In this document: positions 9,460 to 20,737 of the stretch, piece after piece
Layout: each line of letters starts with the position of its first letter
Numbering within the stretch: position 1 is the stretch's first letter
Origin: Pseudoalteromonas sp. FUC4
Lineage (GTDB): Bacteria; Pseudomonadota; Gammaproteobacteria; Enterobacterales; Alteromonadaceae
NCBI RefSeq assembly: GCF_008370255.1
Contig: NZ_SEUI01000005.1
Span: 118,006-182,005, forward strand
Length of the DNA stretch: 64,000 nucleotides
Direction of reading: 5' to 3'
Program-made: the position numbers and the translations under genes
The notes under the pieces: model-generated
Told to the model about the DNA's origin: nothing
The model's database searches: none
The model's input: only the letters and a program-made list of their open reading frames with translations

Positions 9460-10839
9460 TTAAATATTTTTATGGTAATTCTTCTCAAGCTCATACAACT
9501 TATGCCTAATCAGATATAAAAATATCAACGAAGGTAAAACCATTAAGGCTGTTAAAATAAAGAACAGCGACCAATTTCCCATTAACCAATCATCAATTAC
9601 TACACCACTGTAGCTTGAAAGCAATGTTCGTCCTAAATTCCCTAATGACGCCAGTAATGCATAGTGCGTTGCACTAAATGCTCTATCGCATAACATCGAT
9701 ATAAAGGCCACCATAGCGACCAGCGACCATGCTTGCGTAAACCCATCAATAACAATAGCAAAGGCATACAGTCTTAAATCAGGGCCAACTAAAGCAATCC
9801 ACGAAAAGGCTAAGTTTGAGGCAGCCATCGCAATACCACTTACAAATAAACCCTTAACAATGCCATATTTTTGATTAAATAAACTGCCAACAAATGTAAA
9901 TATGATTGTAAGTACCGCTGTACCTACCTTCGAAAATGTAGCTATATCGCTATTACTAAAACCAATTTCTTTATAAAACACAATCGACATGCGCCCTAAA
10001 AACGCTTCGCCTATTTTAAATAAGAAAATAAACGCAAGTAATGCCAGTGCCGTTTTAACGCCATTTTTAGTAAAAAAAGCTCTAAAGGGATCAATAACGG
10101 TTACCGCAAGCCATGCAACAGTTTTTGTTAAAGGAGTTTGTTTTATAGAGGACAGCTTTTCAAGGTACACACGCTCAAGTTCAGCATGTACTGCTTCGCG
10201 GTTAGTTTCGGGCTCTTTTGCAAACAGCGCTCCACTCATTAACAGCAGCATTACAGCAGCTAAAAAGTAATAAATTTGTGGCCAGTCGAGCGAGGGAATA
10301 TCGGCCATGTAAAACGGAATAGCACCTAAAAGCGCATAACCTGTCCACCAACCCGAAGTTGCCATAGCGGCTGCAGCGGTTGCTTTGTGTGATTCGCTTT
10401 CGCTTAGGGTGTCTATTCTAAAGGCATCAATAGCAATGTCTTGAGTAGCTGAGGCAATGGCGATTAACAAACAAACCGCAGCAACAATTGCCAAATTAGC
10501 TTTTAAATCAAGCCCTGCTAATAGCAAGGTGCCAATGAAAATAAAACTTTGGCAAAATAGTATCCAACTGCGACGTTGGCCTAGCCATTTATATAAAATA
10601 GGAAGTTTTGTACGGTCAATGAGTGGCGACCACAAAAAGTTTATGCTGTAAGCGCCAAATACAATGCCAAAAAGGCCTATCATACTGCGACTTAGCCCTT
10701 CATCTTTTAGCCAAGCAGACATAACAGAGCCAATTAAAACCCACGGAAAACCGCTACTCATACCAAATATGAAAATGTGGATTAAGCGTTTGTCTTTAAA
10801 GTAAGAAAAATATTCGCTAATAGAGAGAGATTTGCTCAT
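9460..10839 (-). CDS. ampG: AmpG-family muropeptide permease
   Basis: A 459-residue major-facilitator protein of the inner membrane with about 12 helices. The N-terminus (FGMSSGFPWVLIGSVMSAWL) and the conserved RRSWILFCQ and ATQDIAIDAFRID segments are those of AmpG, which imports GlcNAc-anhydromuropeptides for cell-wall recycling. The start ATG at 10839 has GAAGG upstream. It is the distal gene of a minus-strand run rlmG-yajG-cyclophilin-ampG. In E. coli the order is bolA-yajG-ampG, so the context supports the call. Confidence 0.9.
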   Translation of the reverse strand: MSKSLSISEYFSYFKDKRLIHIFIFGMSSGFPWVLIGSVMSAWLKDEGLSRSMIGLFGIVFGAYSINFLWSPLIDRTKLPILYKWLGQRRSWILFCQSFIFIGTLLLAGLDLKANLAIVAAVCLLIAIASATQDIAIDAFRIDTLSESESHKATAAAAMATSGWWTGYALLGAIPFYMADIPSLDWPQIYYFLAAVMLLLMSGALFAKEPETNREAVHAELERVYLEKLSSIKQTPLTKTVAWLAVTVIDPFRAFFTKNGVKTALALLAFIFLFKIGEAFLGRMSIVFYKEIGFSNSDIATFSKVGTAVLTIIFTFVGSLFNQKYGIVKGLFVSGIAMAASNLAFSWIALVGPDLRLYAFAIVIDGFTQAWSLVAMVAFISMLCDRAFSATHYALLASLGNLGRTLLSSYSGVVIDDWLMGNWSLFFILTALMVLPSLIFLYLIRHKLYELEKNYHKNI

Positions 10840-10888
10840 AGGGCCTTCATTGGCTTTGATGCAGAGCAGCTAAGCTGCTCTTAAAAAA

Positions 10889-11509
10889 TTATAGTGGGAC
10901 TTGTTCAAGCACTTTAATATTTAGGATGATAACAGGTTTTTTAGGTACGAAATCGTAGCCAATTTTTTCATTAAAACCGGTTTCAACAGTCATAATTTTA
11001 TCAAGCGTGTCGTAACCATCCATTACGCTACCAAATACAGCAAAGCCCCAATCTTTCCCTGGATTTAAGTGATCGTTATTATCCATGTTAAAAAAGAATT
11101 GGCGAGTTCCTGAGTGCGGTTGTCTATCTTGATAGGCCATAGCAATGCTATACATATCGTTTTTTAAACCGTTACCGCTTTCATTAAAAATAGGGTCATT
11201 TTCATGTAGACCATCATAGTCTTTATCGTAACCACCACCTTGAATAACAAAGTCGCGATCATTTTCTACATCACGCTCAATACGGTGAAAAACGCTGCCT
11301 TGATAACTTTTATCTGACACGTAAGTTAAAAAATTATTGACTGTGATGGGCGCTTTAGAACGATCCAGCTCAACCACGATGCTACCCATTGACGTTACAA
11401 TTTCTACGCGTGGAAAAATGTTGTCCTTTTGCACAAAGCGGCCTTCTTGGGCTGCTAAGCTACTTACACTAAAGAATAGGCCTAAGCAGATTAAAAAAAG
11501 TCGTTTCAT
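10889..11509 (-). CDS. Periplasmic cyclophilin-type peptidyl-prolyl isomerase
   Basis: A 206-residue protein with a signal peptide (residues 1 to about 19, cleaved near SLAAQEG) followed by a cyclophilin domain. Conserved segments visible are GSIVVELDRSKAP, VFHRIERD, FVIQGGGYDKD, and the active-site region TRQFFFNM and GFAVFGSVMDG. It catalyses cis-trans isomerisation at proline bonds, here in exported proteins. It starts 2 bp after the yajG stop, hence translationally coupled, and ampG follows about 50 bp on. It resembles PpiA but the symbol is not certain. Confidence 0.88.
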   Translation of the reverse strand: MKRLFLICLGLFFSVSSLAAQEGRFVQKDNIFPRVEIVTSMGSIVVELDRSKAPITVNNFLTYVSDKSYQGSVFHRIERDVENDRDFVIQGGGYDKDYDGLHENDPIFNESGNGLKNDMYSIAMAYQDRQPHSGTRQFFFNMDNNDHLNPGKDWGFAVFGSVMDGYDTLDKIMTVETGFNEKIGYDFVPKKPVIILNIKVLEQVPL

Positions 11510-11511
11510 AG

Positions 11512-12072
11512 TTAACCTTCTAAAAATTCTATTAATTCAGGGTCAGATACAATGCGGGTAATAACTTGCTCAGTCAACTTATTGAGCTGACCTTCTATTT
11601 TTGCTTGCTCATGACTAAATGGGCCTTCTAAATTAGCACTACCTCTATACACTTTACTAAAGTTACTTGAGGCGCGAATAACACGCACGCCAAGTTCTAT
11701 GTGGGCTTCGCTGGTATGGCTCACTAACTTTTCGGTTACAACAGCTTGCAATGCATGAATATCTACTTCAAAGCGAACCGTTGCTAAGTTAGAAATACTG
11801 GCTCCATTGCGGCTAAGGGCGCTGTCTAACACACTTTTAATAGAGCTGGTAATACCTTGGCTTGCAAAGGTTTTAGTTTTATCTGACTCAATAAGTTTAA
11901 GTGTTGATGTATCGCCACGTAAATCGATTACACTAGTACTTAAGCTACTATTTATAGTGCTTATTTGACCATTTTTATAAACAGGGTTAAGTATTACTTG
12001 GCTAGGCTGATTCGCGCAGCCACCAAGTATCAGTAAGACACAACACCCAATTATAATGTTTGTTATTTTCAT
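11512..12072 (-). CDS. yajG: YajG-family lipoprotein
   Basis: A 186-residue lipoprotein: residues 1-18 are a lipoprotein signal with lipobox LGGC, and the lipidated cysteine precedes ANQPSQ. The body fits the YajG family (RGDTSTLKL near residue 53 and a long amphipathic region ending ITRIVSDPELIEFL). The role is not established. Its ATG directly abuts the rlmG stop and the cyclophilin start follows 2 bp after its own stop, so the three are one operon. The ampG neighbour matches the E. coli arrangement. Confidence 0.85.
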   Translation of the reverse strand: MKITNIIIGCCVLLILGGCANQPSQVILNPVYKNGQISTINSSLSTSVIDLRGDTSTLKLIESDKTKTFASQGITSSIKSVLDSALSRNGASISNLATVRFEVDIHALQAVVTEKLVSHTSEAHIELGVRVIRASSNFSKVYRGSANLEGPFSHEQAKIEGQLNKLTEQVITRIVSDPELIEFLEG

Positions 12073-13215
12073 TTATAGCATTCCACTATTTTTTGTTGCA
12101 CTTAAAACGACAAACTTTTTGTTTGAACCTAACAACTTACAGTTGCCGAACATACGGTTTAATTTATCATGATAATCTAAATGACGATTACCAATAATAC
12201 GCAGCTCACCGCCTTCTTTTAAAGTATCTTTTGCTTGTTTAAACATTTGCCAAGCAATATGGTCGGTAACGGCCTGAGCTTGGTGAAATGGAGGGTTACA
12301 AAGCACCATATCCACACTGTCTCTTTCAAAGCCTGTTAAACAGTCGTTTTCGATGAACTCGCAGTTATCAAACTTATCGCCAAGGTTAATTTCTACATTT
12401 AATCGAGCTGACTCTACTGCCATGTAAGATTCATCAACAAAGGTAACAGATGCATTAGGACAACGAGCAAGCGTCATTAATCCAACAACCCCGTTACCAC
12501 AGCCTAAATCAATAATGCTTTTAGCTTTTGGTGTTTCTGGTAAGTAGTTAAAAAAGAAGCGTGCACCAATATCTAACGAATCACGCGAAAACACATTTGC
12601 ATGGTTTGTTATATTAAACTCAGTACCTTCAAGCTCCCACGTTACAGGGAAATCTGCTGCTTTATATCCGCCTTTAGCTGTACTTAATATAAGACGGGAT
12701 TTTTTAACTGCTAGGCTAGTTTTTGTTTCACCAATAAATTGCTCAAATGATTTTATTGTTGAGTTATGAATTTCTTTTGTTTTACCTGCGGCAATTACTG
12801 GCGTACCAGGTGCAAGGACTTCACTAAGCTCACTTAACTGAAACTGTAAAAAACCTACATTACGAGGGATCTTAATAAGTACTAAATCAACATCCTGCGG
12901 TAATGCAGACAAACTATCTAATTGTGTAAAATCTGCTGTAGACAGTTTGTTTTCTTGTAAGTTATAAGCCGCAGCTTGGTGGCTAATATAAGAATCGTTA
13001 ACTGAACAAACTGTTAACTTATTAAAATAACAAGCAAGTGCACCAAAGCTATCGTTTAAAATAAGCAATGAGCGACAATCAGGGTGATGTTCGTTAACAT
13101 AATTGATAAGGTACTCATCTGCCGAATCCCACGCTTGTAAGCTGCGGTTTTTTTGATCCAAAGGAAAGCGTTCAAGAGTAAAGGTTTTATCGCCTAGCTG
13201 GGCTTGCGTCGTCAT
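12073..13215 (-). CDS. rlmG: 23S rRNA (guanine-N2)-methyltransferase RlmG
   Basis: A 380-residue two-domain SAM methyltransferase, as in E. coli RlmG, which modifies G1835 of 23S rRNA. The N-terminal domain opens with LERFPLDQKNRSLQAWDSADEYL; the catalytic C-terminal domain has the SAM motif IIDLGCGNGVVGL at about residue 235 and the base-flipping NPPF tetrad in VLCNPPFHQ at about residue 305. It is the first gene of the minus-strand run and diverges from alkB across only 42 bp, so promoters for both must overlap. Confidence 0.92.
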   Translation of the reverse strand: MTTQAQLGDKTFTLERFPLDQKNRSLQAWDSADEYLINYVNEHHPDCRSLLILNDSFGALACYFNKLTVCSVNDSYISHQAAAYNLQENKLSTADFTQLDSLSALPQDVDLVLIKIPRNVGFLQFQLSELSEVLAPGTPVIAAGKTKEIHNSTIKSFEQFIGETKTSLAVKKSRLILSTAKGGYKAADFPVTWELEGTEFNITNHANVFSRDSLDIGARFFFNYLPETPKAKSIIDLGCGNGVVGLMTLARCPNASVTFVDESYMAVESARLNVEINLGDKFDNCEFIENDCLTGFERDSVDMVLCNPPFHQAQAVTDHIAWQMFKQAKDTLKEGGELRIIGNRHLDYHDKLNRMFGNCKLLGSNKKFVVLSATKNSGML

Positions 13216-13257
13216 AATGGTTCGTTGATCAGTAATCTAATGTAGGTAAATTCTAAC

Positions 13258-13869
13258 ATGCAACGGCAAAACGCCAACCCCCAACAGTTACCAAATGGCT
13301 TTTCTTATCAAAGTAGGGCGCTTAGTGCACAAAAAAGCCTCGATCTATTTTATTATTTGCAAAAAAACCTACGTTGGCAGCAACCCGATGTAACTGTTTA
13401 TGGTAAAACGGGGCCTATTCCACGGCTACAATGCTTCATGAGCGATTTAAATATTGAATACGGCTATTCAAGTAGTAAGCAAATAGTGGAGCCATGGGAT
13501 GAATTTTTACTTAATATGAGAAGGCGTTTAGAGGCGCACTTAAATCAGCCTCTAAACTCATTGCTCGTTAATTATTACCGAGATGGTAATGATACGATGG
13601 GCTGGCACAGTGATGATGAAATAGAGCTTGGTGATAAACCCACAATTGTGTGTGTCTCTCTAGGAGCTGAACGGGTTTTAAAGTTAAAGCACAAGGCGAG
13701 CAATAAAGTGACTGATTTAAAGTTACAAAGCGGTAGTTGCCTAATAATGAATGGAGATAGTCAAAGAGATTATCAACATGCAATACCCAAGCAAACAACG
13801 CTTGCACATCCTCGAATAAGTTTAACTTACCGATTTATTAAGCACATTAAACAAAAGCAATTTAGTTAG
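13258..13869 (+). CDS. alkB: AlkB-like 2-oxoglutarate/Fe(II)-dependent dioxygenase
   Basis: A 203-residue oxidative demethylase that repairs 1-methyladenine and 3-methylcytosine in nucleic acid. The iron ligands are H117-x-D119 (GWHSDDE) and H174 (YQHAIPK); the 2-oxoglutarate arginines are in PRISLTYRF (R186, R192). The layout, with LLVNYYRDGNDTMGWHSD, is closer to the ALKBH2/3 type than to E. coli AlkB. It begins at ATG 13258, with only a weak ribosome site, and diverges from rlmG. Whether it acts on DNA, RNA or both is not settled by the sequence. Confidence 0.88.
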   Translation: MQRQNANPQQLPNGFSYQSRALSAQKSLDLFYYLQKNLRWQQPDVTVYGKTGPIPRLQCFMSDLNIEYGYSSSKQIVEPWDEFLLNMRRRLEAHLNQPLNSLLVNYYRDGNDTMGWHSDDEIELGDKPTIVCVSLGAERVLKLKHKASNKVTDLKLQSGSCLIMNGDSQRDYQHAIPKQTTLAHPRISLTYRFIKHIKQKQFS

Positions 13870-13923
13870 TTAATTTAACTTGTTATAGTAAGCCTATAAA
13901 TTAGCTAATTAAAATGGTCTTTT

Positions 13924-14235
13924 ATGTCAATGCAGCAACAGATCCAAGAAAAAATAAGCAGCGCCATTGCGTGTAAACATTTAAACGTAATCAATGAAAG
14001 TCACATGCACAGTGCCGGTACTGAGTCACATTTTAAAGTTATAGTGGTTAGCGAAGAGTTCGCGGGTAAGCGCTTATTACAACGCCATCGTGAAATTAAC
14101 GAAATTTTAAAAGATGAATTAGCAAATCATATTCATGCACTTGCTATCCATACATATACACCCGATGAGTATACAGAGCAGGGCGGCGAGGCTCCTGATT
14201 CACCTAATTGTATGGGTGGCTCTAAATTAGCTTAA
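13924..14235 (+). CDS. bolA: BolA-family protein
   Basis: A 103-residue protein with the BolA fold: the conserved loop and helix around NESHMHSAGTESHFKVIVVSEEFAGK, then LLQRHREINEILKDEL and the helix-turn IHALAIHTYTPDEY. BolA partners monothiol glutaredoxins in Fe-S handling and affects cell shape and stress response. The histidine pair near residues 28-36 fits the cluster-ligand region. It lies in the same neighbourhood as yajG and ampG, but on the opposite strand from them. Confidence 0.93.
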   Translation: MSMQQQIQEKISSAIACKHLNVINESHMHSAGTESHFKVIVVSEEFAGKRLLQRHREINEILKDELANHIHALAIHTYTPDEYTEQGGEAPDSPNCMGGSKLA

Positions 14236-14272
14236 ATAATTAATAGCGATTTGATTGTTTACACTCGTGGTT

Positions 14273-14289
14273 AACTGATCAGATCAGTG
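14273..14289 (+). promoter_or_regulatory. Candidate FadR-type operator upstream of fabV
   Basis: ACTGATC and GATCAGT form a perfect 7-bp inverted repeat around a single A (14274-14288). The sequence AACTGATCAGATCAGTG resembles FadR sites, whose core is CTGGTC-N-GACCAG; the E. coli fabA site also begins AACTGATC (from memory). A plausible -10 TAGTAT at 14294-14299 puts it near the -35 region. It suggests fatty-acid-responsive control of fabV. Confidence 0.5.
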
Positions 14290-14349
14290 TTTTTAGTATT
14301 AGCCTTTAAACTAGCGCTAATTTTTATTGTAAAAGATATAGGATGATCA

Positions 14350-15543
14350 ATGGTCATTAAGCCTAAAATTCGTGGATTTATCTGCACAAATGCACACCCA
14401 GCTGGTTGTGCAGAGCATGTTCAAGAACAAATTAACTATGTAAAACAACAGGGTGCATTAAAAAGCGCACCAAAAAATGTATTAGTTATTGGCGCATCAA
14501 CAGGCTACGGCTTGGCATCGCGCATTACTGCTGCGTTTGGTGGTGGTGCTAAAACATTAGGTATTTTCTTTGAAAAAGAAGGTACAGAGCGTAAAACAGG
14601 TTCTGCTGGTTGGTACAATACAGCTGCTTTTCAAGATGCAGCAGGCGAAGCGGGCCTCTGGTCTAAAAATATTAATGGCGATGCGTTTTCTAACGAAATC
14701 AAGCAAAAAGCAATCGACACTATTAAAGCTGATTTGGGCAAAGTAGATTGTATTATTTACAGCTTAGCGTCTCCTCGTCGTACTGATCCAAACTCTGGTG
14801 AAGTGTTTTCTTCTACACTTAAACCAATTGGTAATGCTGTAACAACAAAAAATTTAAATACATCAAAGCGTGAAATTGATGAAATTACGGTTGAAGCTGC
14901 AAACCAAGACGATATCGACAACACCATTAAAGTAATGGGCGGTGAAGATTGGGAAATGTGGATTGACGCATTAAAAGAAGCAGATGTATTAGCCGATAAC
15001 TTTAAAACGACTGCGTACACTTATATTGGTAAAGAGTTAACATGGCCAATATACGGACACGCTACTATTGGTAAGGCTAAAGAAGACTTAGACCGTGCAA
15101 CTGCTGCTATTAAAGAATCTACGAAAGATTTAAATGGTGAGGCATATGTTTCATCACTTAATGCAGTGGTAACGCAAGCAAGTTCTGCTATTCCTATTAT
15201 GCCGTTATATATCTCTGCTTTATTTAAAGTTATGAAAGCAGATGGCACATACGAAGGCACTATTGAGCAAATTCACGCATTATTTAGTGAAAACTTGTAT
15301 GGTGAATCACCTCGCTTTGACGACGGTGGGCATTTATTCCAAAACTATAAAGAGCTAGAAGACGACGTACAAGCTCGCGTGCAGGCTGTTTGGGATAAAG
15401 TAGATACTAGCAGCATTGATGAACTAACAGATTATGTTGGTTACCATAATGAATTTTTACGCTTATTTGGTTTTGGTATAGATAGTGTTGACTACGATCA
15501 AGACGTAGATTCAGTTAAGCCAATTGCCAACATGATTGACTAA
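14350..15543 (+). CDS. fabV: Trans-2-enoyl-ACP/CoA reductase FabV (NADH)
   Basis: A 397-residue enoyl reductase for the last step of each fatty-acid elongation cycle, of the triclosan-insensitive FabV class. Evidence is the N-terminal MVIKPKIRGFICTNAHPAGC, the Rossmann motif VIGASTGYGLASR (residues 46-58), and the catalytic pair Y235-x8-K244 in WPIYGHATIGKAK, at exactly the positions reported for FabV. The start ATG at 14350 is preceded by AGGA. It is monocistronic; its terminator is separated from the stop codon by an inserted 268-bp repeat element. Confidence 0.96.
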   Translation: MVIKPKIRGFICTNAHPAGCAEHVQEQINYVKQQGALKSAPKNVLVIGASTGYGLASRITAAFGGGAKTLGIFFEKEGTERKTGSAGWYNTAAFQDAAGEAGLWSKNINGDAFSNEIKQKAIDTIKADLGKVDCIIYSLASPRRTDPNSGEVFSSTLKPIGNAVTTKNLNTSKREIDEITVEAANQDDIDNTIKVMGGEDWEMWIDALKEADVLADNFKTTAYTYIGKELTWPIYGHATIGKAKEDLDRATAAIKESTKDLNGEAYVSSLNAVVTQASSAIPIMPLYISALFKVMKADGTYEGTIEQIHALFSENLYGESPRFDDGGHLFQNYKELEDDVQARVQAVWDKVDTSSIDELTDYVGYHNEFLRLFGFGIDSVDYDQDVDSVKPIANMID

Positions 15544-15550
15544 CAGAATT

Positions 15551-15818
15551 TAGGGCCTGTTTATCTTTCGAGGTTAAATTTGCAGCAGTCTGTTTGGTAT
15601 TTAGGCAAGGCAGAGCCTATGTAGTGTGGTTATTCCCCATAAATGGGCGATAACGTGGAATAAATGCCAAACATGCGCTGCCCAAAGGGTTCTGCCTAGG
15701 GGCTATTTACTCTTTGTTGCTCGGTTTTTACTTAGCCCACTAGGTTACAAACCTCACGCCGCGATTAAATAGCCCCTAGATTGAACGAATTTTAATCCTG
15801 AAAGGTCAACAGGCCCTA
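15551..15818. mobile_element. 268-bp MITE-like element, copy 1
   Basis: The element starts TAGGGCCTGT and ends ACAGGCCCTA; the first 18 bases after the T match the inverted end at 16 positions, and similarity continues to about base 30. It carries internal arms: TGTTTGGTATTTA pairs with a later TAAATGCCAAACA at all but one wobble position, and a CTAGGGGCTATTTA arm pairs perfectly with TAAATAGCCCCTAG further on. It has no coding capacity. A second copy of identical length lies at 54315-54582 (16 differences by eye, about 94 percent identity) and a third begins at 63933. The ends suggest insertion at TA. It sits 7 bp after the fabV stop. Confidence 0.8.
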
Positions 15819-15823
15819 GTTAT

Positions 15824-15849
15824 AAAAAGCCGCAATCGCGGCTTTTTTT
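15824..15849 (+). terminator. Intrinsic terminator of fabV, displaced by the repeat element
   Basis: Stem AAAGCCGC/GCGGCTTT with an AATC loop and seven Ts. It is the only terminator after fabV and lies 6 bp beyond the repeat element, so fabV mRNA probably carries the element in its 3' UTR. Confidence 0.85.
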
Positions 15850-17516
<1,667 letters not shown>

Positions 17517-17520
17517 AGAG

Positions 17521-18723
17521 ATGGGTTTAAAAAAATATCTAGAAGATATCGAGCCGAATTTTGAAGCCGGTGGTAAATATGAAAAGTTTTATGCACTGTA
17601 TGAAGCAGCTGCAACTATTTTTTATACACCAGGCTACGTAAATAAAGGCGCGACACACGTACGCGATAACATCGACCTAAAACGTATGATGATTTTAGTG
17701 TGGATGGCGACGTTCCCAGCTATGTTTTTCGGTATGTTCAATATTGGTCATCAGGCCGCCGGTGCTTTAGCACAAGGTTTTGAACTATCAAACACGTGGC
17801 AAGTTGGTTTGTTCCAGTTATTCGGTGGCGAGTTAACCGCTGATGCAGGCTGGGGCGCTAAGATGTTCTATGGAGCATGTTTCTTCTTACCTATCTACGC
17901 TGTAACATTTGCAGTAGGTGGTTTCTGGGAAGTTATATTTGCTTCAGTGCGTAAGCATGAAATTAACGAAGGTTTCTTTGTTACTTCTGTATTATTTGCA
18001 CTTATTTTGCCTGCAACTATTCCTTTATGGCAAGTTGCATTAGGTATTACGTTTGGTGTAGTAATCGCTAAAGAAATCTTTGGTGGTACCGGCCGTAACT
18101 TCTTAAACCCTGCTTTAGCCGGCCGTGCATTTTTATTCTTTGCATACCCAGCTCAAATCTCAGGTGACACAGTATGGACAGCAGTAGATTCTTTCTCTGG
18201 TGCAACCATGCTAGGCCAAGCATTTGCTGGCACACTTGACTTTGCAAACATGGAATTATGGTGGAATGCGTTTTATGGTTTCATTCAAGGTTCTGTAGGT
18301 GAAACATCTACACTTGCATTATTAGTAGGTGGTTTGTTCTTAATTTACGTTCGTATCGCTTCTTGGCGCATCGTACTAGGTGTATTCCTAGGTATGGTAG
18401 CAACTGCATTTTTATTAAATGCTGTTGGCTCAGAAACTAACCCTGTATTTGCAATGCCTTGGTATTGGCATTTCGTACTTGGTGGCTTTGCGTTTGGTAT
18501 GTTCTTTATGGCTACTGACCCTGTATCAGCTGCATTTACTAACAAAGGTAAATTAGCATATGGTCTATTAATTGGCTTTATGGTGGTTATGATACGTGTT
18601 GTGAATCCTGCTTTCCCAGAAGGCATGATGCTAGCAATCTTATTTGCTAACTTGTTCGCTCCACTGTTCGATCACTTTGTAGTGCAGGCTAATATTAAGC
18701 GGAGGTTGGCACGTAATGTCTAG
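17521..18723 (+). CDS. nqrB: Na+-NQR subunit B (membrane, covalent FMN)
   Basis: A 400-residue membrane subunit with about nine to ten helices that forms part of the Na+ channel and binds riboflavin and a covalently attached FMN. The flavinylation motif Dxx(S/T)GAT is DSFSGAT with acceptor threonine T229; ApbE, encoded downstream, performs this attachment. The sequence [21 protein letters not shown] is characteristic of the NqrB/RnfD family. It has a good ribosome site in the 4-bp gap after nqrA and overlaps nqrC by 8 bp, indicating coupled translation. Confidence 0.97.
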   Translation: MGLKKYLEDIEPNFEAGGKYEKFYALYEAAATIFYTPGYVNKGATHVRDNIDLKRMMILVWMATFPAMFFGMFNIGHQAAGALAQGFELSNTWQVGLFQLFGGELTADAGWGAKMFYGACFFLPIYAVTFAVGGFWEVIFASVRKHEINEGFFVTSVLFALILPATIPLWQVALGITFGVVIAKEIFGGTGRNFLNPALAGRAFLFFAYPAQISGDTVWTAVDSFSGATMLGQAFAGTLDFANMELWWNAFYGFIQGSVGETSTLALLVGGLFLIYVRIASWRIVLGVFLGMVATAFLLNAVGSETNPVFAMPWYWHFVLGGFAFGMFFMATDPVSAAFTNKGKLAYGLLIGFMVVMIRVVNPAFPEGMMLAILFANLFAPLFDHFVVQANIKRRLARNV

Positions 18724-19468
18724 TAATAACGAATCAATCGGCAAAACGTTATCGGTTGTTGTAGCACTATGTTTAGTGTGTGCAATCATTGTATCGTTTG
18801 CTTCTGTACAGCTTCGTCCTTTACAGCAAGCTAATAAAAACAAAGATATTCAAAGCAATATCTTAGCTGCTGCGGGCATTGATAAAGTTGAAAATGTTCT
18901 TGAAACATTTGATGCAAAAATCGAAGCGCGCGTTGTAAACATGACTACAGGTGAGTTTGTAGATACAGACCCAACAATCTTTGACTTTGAAAAAAGCAAA
19001 TATGATGCAGCGCTAAGTGTTTCTCTTCAAGAGAAAGGCGTTAAAGATATTGCTGGTATTCAACGTGTGACTAAAGAGTCACCGGTGTATATCTCTAAAA
19101 AAGAAGATGGCTCAGTTGATGCAATCATTCTTCCTATCCAAGGCTACGGCTTATGGGGCTTAATGTACGGTTTTATCTCGCTTGAAAGCGATGGTGAAAC
19201 AGTTAAGGGTATTATCTTTTACAAGCATAATGAAACCCCAGGTCTTGGTGGCGAAATCCAAAATCCACAGTGGACTGCTACATGGGAAGGTAAAGAACTT
19301 CCAATTCAAATTGTTAAAGGTACTGCGGGCAATGATGAGCATAAGATCGATGGTCTTTCAGGTGCTACATTAACGTCTAACGGTGTTGATCATGCAGTTG
19401 ACTTTTGGACTGGCGAAAATGGCTTTGGCCCTTTCCTTGCGAAAGTACGTAAAGGAGCATTGAAATAA
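18716..19468 (+). CDS. nqrC: Na+-NQR subunit C (covalent FMN)
   Basis: A 250-residue subunit anchored by one N-terminal helix (residues about 11-32) with a large periplasmic domain. The FMN-binding domain carries the flavinylation motif DGLSGAT with acceptor threonine T218 (Vibrio numbering T225). [10 protein letters not shown] is the conserved segment lining the flavin. Its start lies within the end of nqrB, and its stop overlaps the nqrD start as TAATG, so the three are tightly coupled. It passes electrons between NqrB and the other redox centres. Confidence 0.97.
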   Translation: MSSNNESIGKTLSVVVALCLVCAIIVSFASVQLRPLQQANKNKDIQSNILAAAGIDKVENVLETFDAKIEARVVNMTTGEFVDTDPTIFDFEKSKYDAALSVSLQEKGVKDIAGIQRVTKESPVYISKKEDGSVDAIILPIQGYGLWGLMYGFISLESDGETVKGIIFYKHNETPGLGGEIQNPQWTATWEGKELPIQIVKGTAGNDEHKIDGLSGATLTSNGVDHAVDFWTGENGFGPFLAKVRKGALK

Positions 19469-20100
19469 TGGCTGATACTAAAGAAATGAAGGCGGTCCTA
19501 TTTGGTCCGGTTTTAGCTAACAACCCAATCGCATTACAAGTACTAGGTATTTGTTCTGCGCTAGCGGTAACGTCTAGCTTAAAAAATGCGTTAATCATGT
19601 CAATTGCATTGACACTTGTAACTGCGTTTTCGAGCTTCTTTATCTCGCTTATTCGTAACCAGATCCCATCATCTGTACGTATCATCGTACAAATGACTAT
19701 TATCGCATCATTGGTAATCGTTGTTGACCAAGTATTACAGGCATTTTCTTATGCTACTGCAAAAGAGCTTTCTGTATTCGTTGGTCTAATCATTACTAAC
19801 TGTATCGTAATGGGTCGTGCTGAAGCATACGCGATGAAGTCGCCACCACTTATGTCATTCCTTGACGGTATTGGTAACGGCTTAGGTTACTCTGTAGTAC
19901 TACTTACTGTTGGTTTCATTCGTGAGCTATTTGGTAAGGGTTCACTATTCGGTGTTGATATTATCCCATTAGTACAAGATGGCGGTTGGTATCAGCCTAT
20001 GGGTCTATTGATCTTACCACCGAGTGCATTCTTCATCATTGGTTTATTCATATGGGTACTGCGTACCTATAAGAAAGACCAAGTAGAAGCTAAAGCGTAA
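19468..20100 (+). CDS. nqrD: Na+-NQR subunit D
   Basis: A 210-residue integral membrane subunit with six helices, paralogous to NqrE and RnfE. With NqrE it holds an iron centre in the middle of the membrane; the cysteines in helices near [11 protein letters not shown] and [17 protein letters not shown] are the conserved ligands. The family signature [16 protein letters not shown] is present. It overlaps nqrC by one base and nqrE follows after 10 bp. Confidence 0.96.
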   Translation: MADTKEMKAVLFGPVLANNPIALQVLGICSALAVTSSLKNALIMSIALTLVTAFSSFFISLIRNQIPSSVRIIVQMTIIASLVIVVDQVLQAFSYATAKELSVFVGLIITNCIVMGRAEAYAMKSPPLMSFLDGIGNGLGYSVVLLTVGFIRELFGKGSLFGVDIIPLVQDGGWYQPMGLLILPPSAFFIIGLFIWVLRTYKKDQVEAKA

Positions 20101-20110
20101 GGGGCAAATA

Positions 20111-20719
20111 GTGGAACATTATATTAGTTTATTTGTAAAAGCCGTTTTTATTGAGAACTTAGCGTTGTCATTCTTCTTAGGCATGTGTACTTTTTTAGCG
20201 GTATCTAAAAAAGTAACTACATCAATTGGTCTAGGTATAGCGGTTATAGTTGTATTGGGTATTTCTGTACCTGTAAACAACTTGGTTTATCATGCGGTAC
20301 TTGCACCTGGTTCACTAACTTGGTTAGGTTATCCAGATGCAGATCTTAGCTTTTTACGTTTCTTAACTTTCATTGGTGTTATTGCAGCACTTGTGCAAAT
20401 TCTTGAAATGGCATTAGATAAGTTTTTCCCTGCACTATACAACGCGTTAGGTATCTTCTTACCACTTATCACAGTTAACTGTGCAATATTTGGTGCGGTA
20501 TCATTCATGGTTGAGCGTAACTATAACTTCGGCGAGTCTGTTGTTTATGGTATTGGCGCTGGTGTTGGTTGGGCACTTGCAATTACATTACTTGCAGGTA
20601 TCCGTGAGAAACTGAAATACTCAGACGTACCTGATGGCTTACGTGGTTTAGGTATTACCTTCATCACTGTTGGTTTAATGGGACTTGGCTTTATGTCATT
20701 CTCTGGTATTTCACTGTAA
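20111..20719 (+). CDS. nqrE: Na+-NQR subunit E
   Basis: A 202-residue, six-helix membrane subunit homologous in inverted topology to NqrD; together they ligate the intramembrane iron through paired cysteines ([11 protein letters not shown] and [12 protein letters not shown]). It starts with GTG at 20111, immediately giving [10 protein letters not shown] as in Vibrio NqrE, with GGGG 7 bases upstream. It is followed after 18 bp by nqrF. Confidence 0.96.
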   Translation: MEHYISLFVKAVFIENLALSFFLGMCTFLAVSKKVTTSIGLGIAVIVVLGISVPVNNLVYHAVLAPGSLTWLGYPDADLSFLRFLTFIGVIAALVQILEMALDKFFPALYNALGIFLPLITVNCAIFGAVSFMVERNYNFGESVVYGIGAGVGWALAITLLAGIREKLKYSDVPDGLRGLGITFITVGLMGLGFMSFSGISL

Positions 20720-20737
20720 AGGTAGCGAGGATAAATC

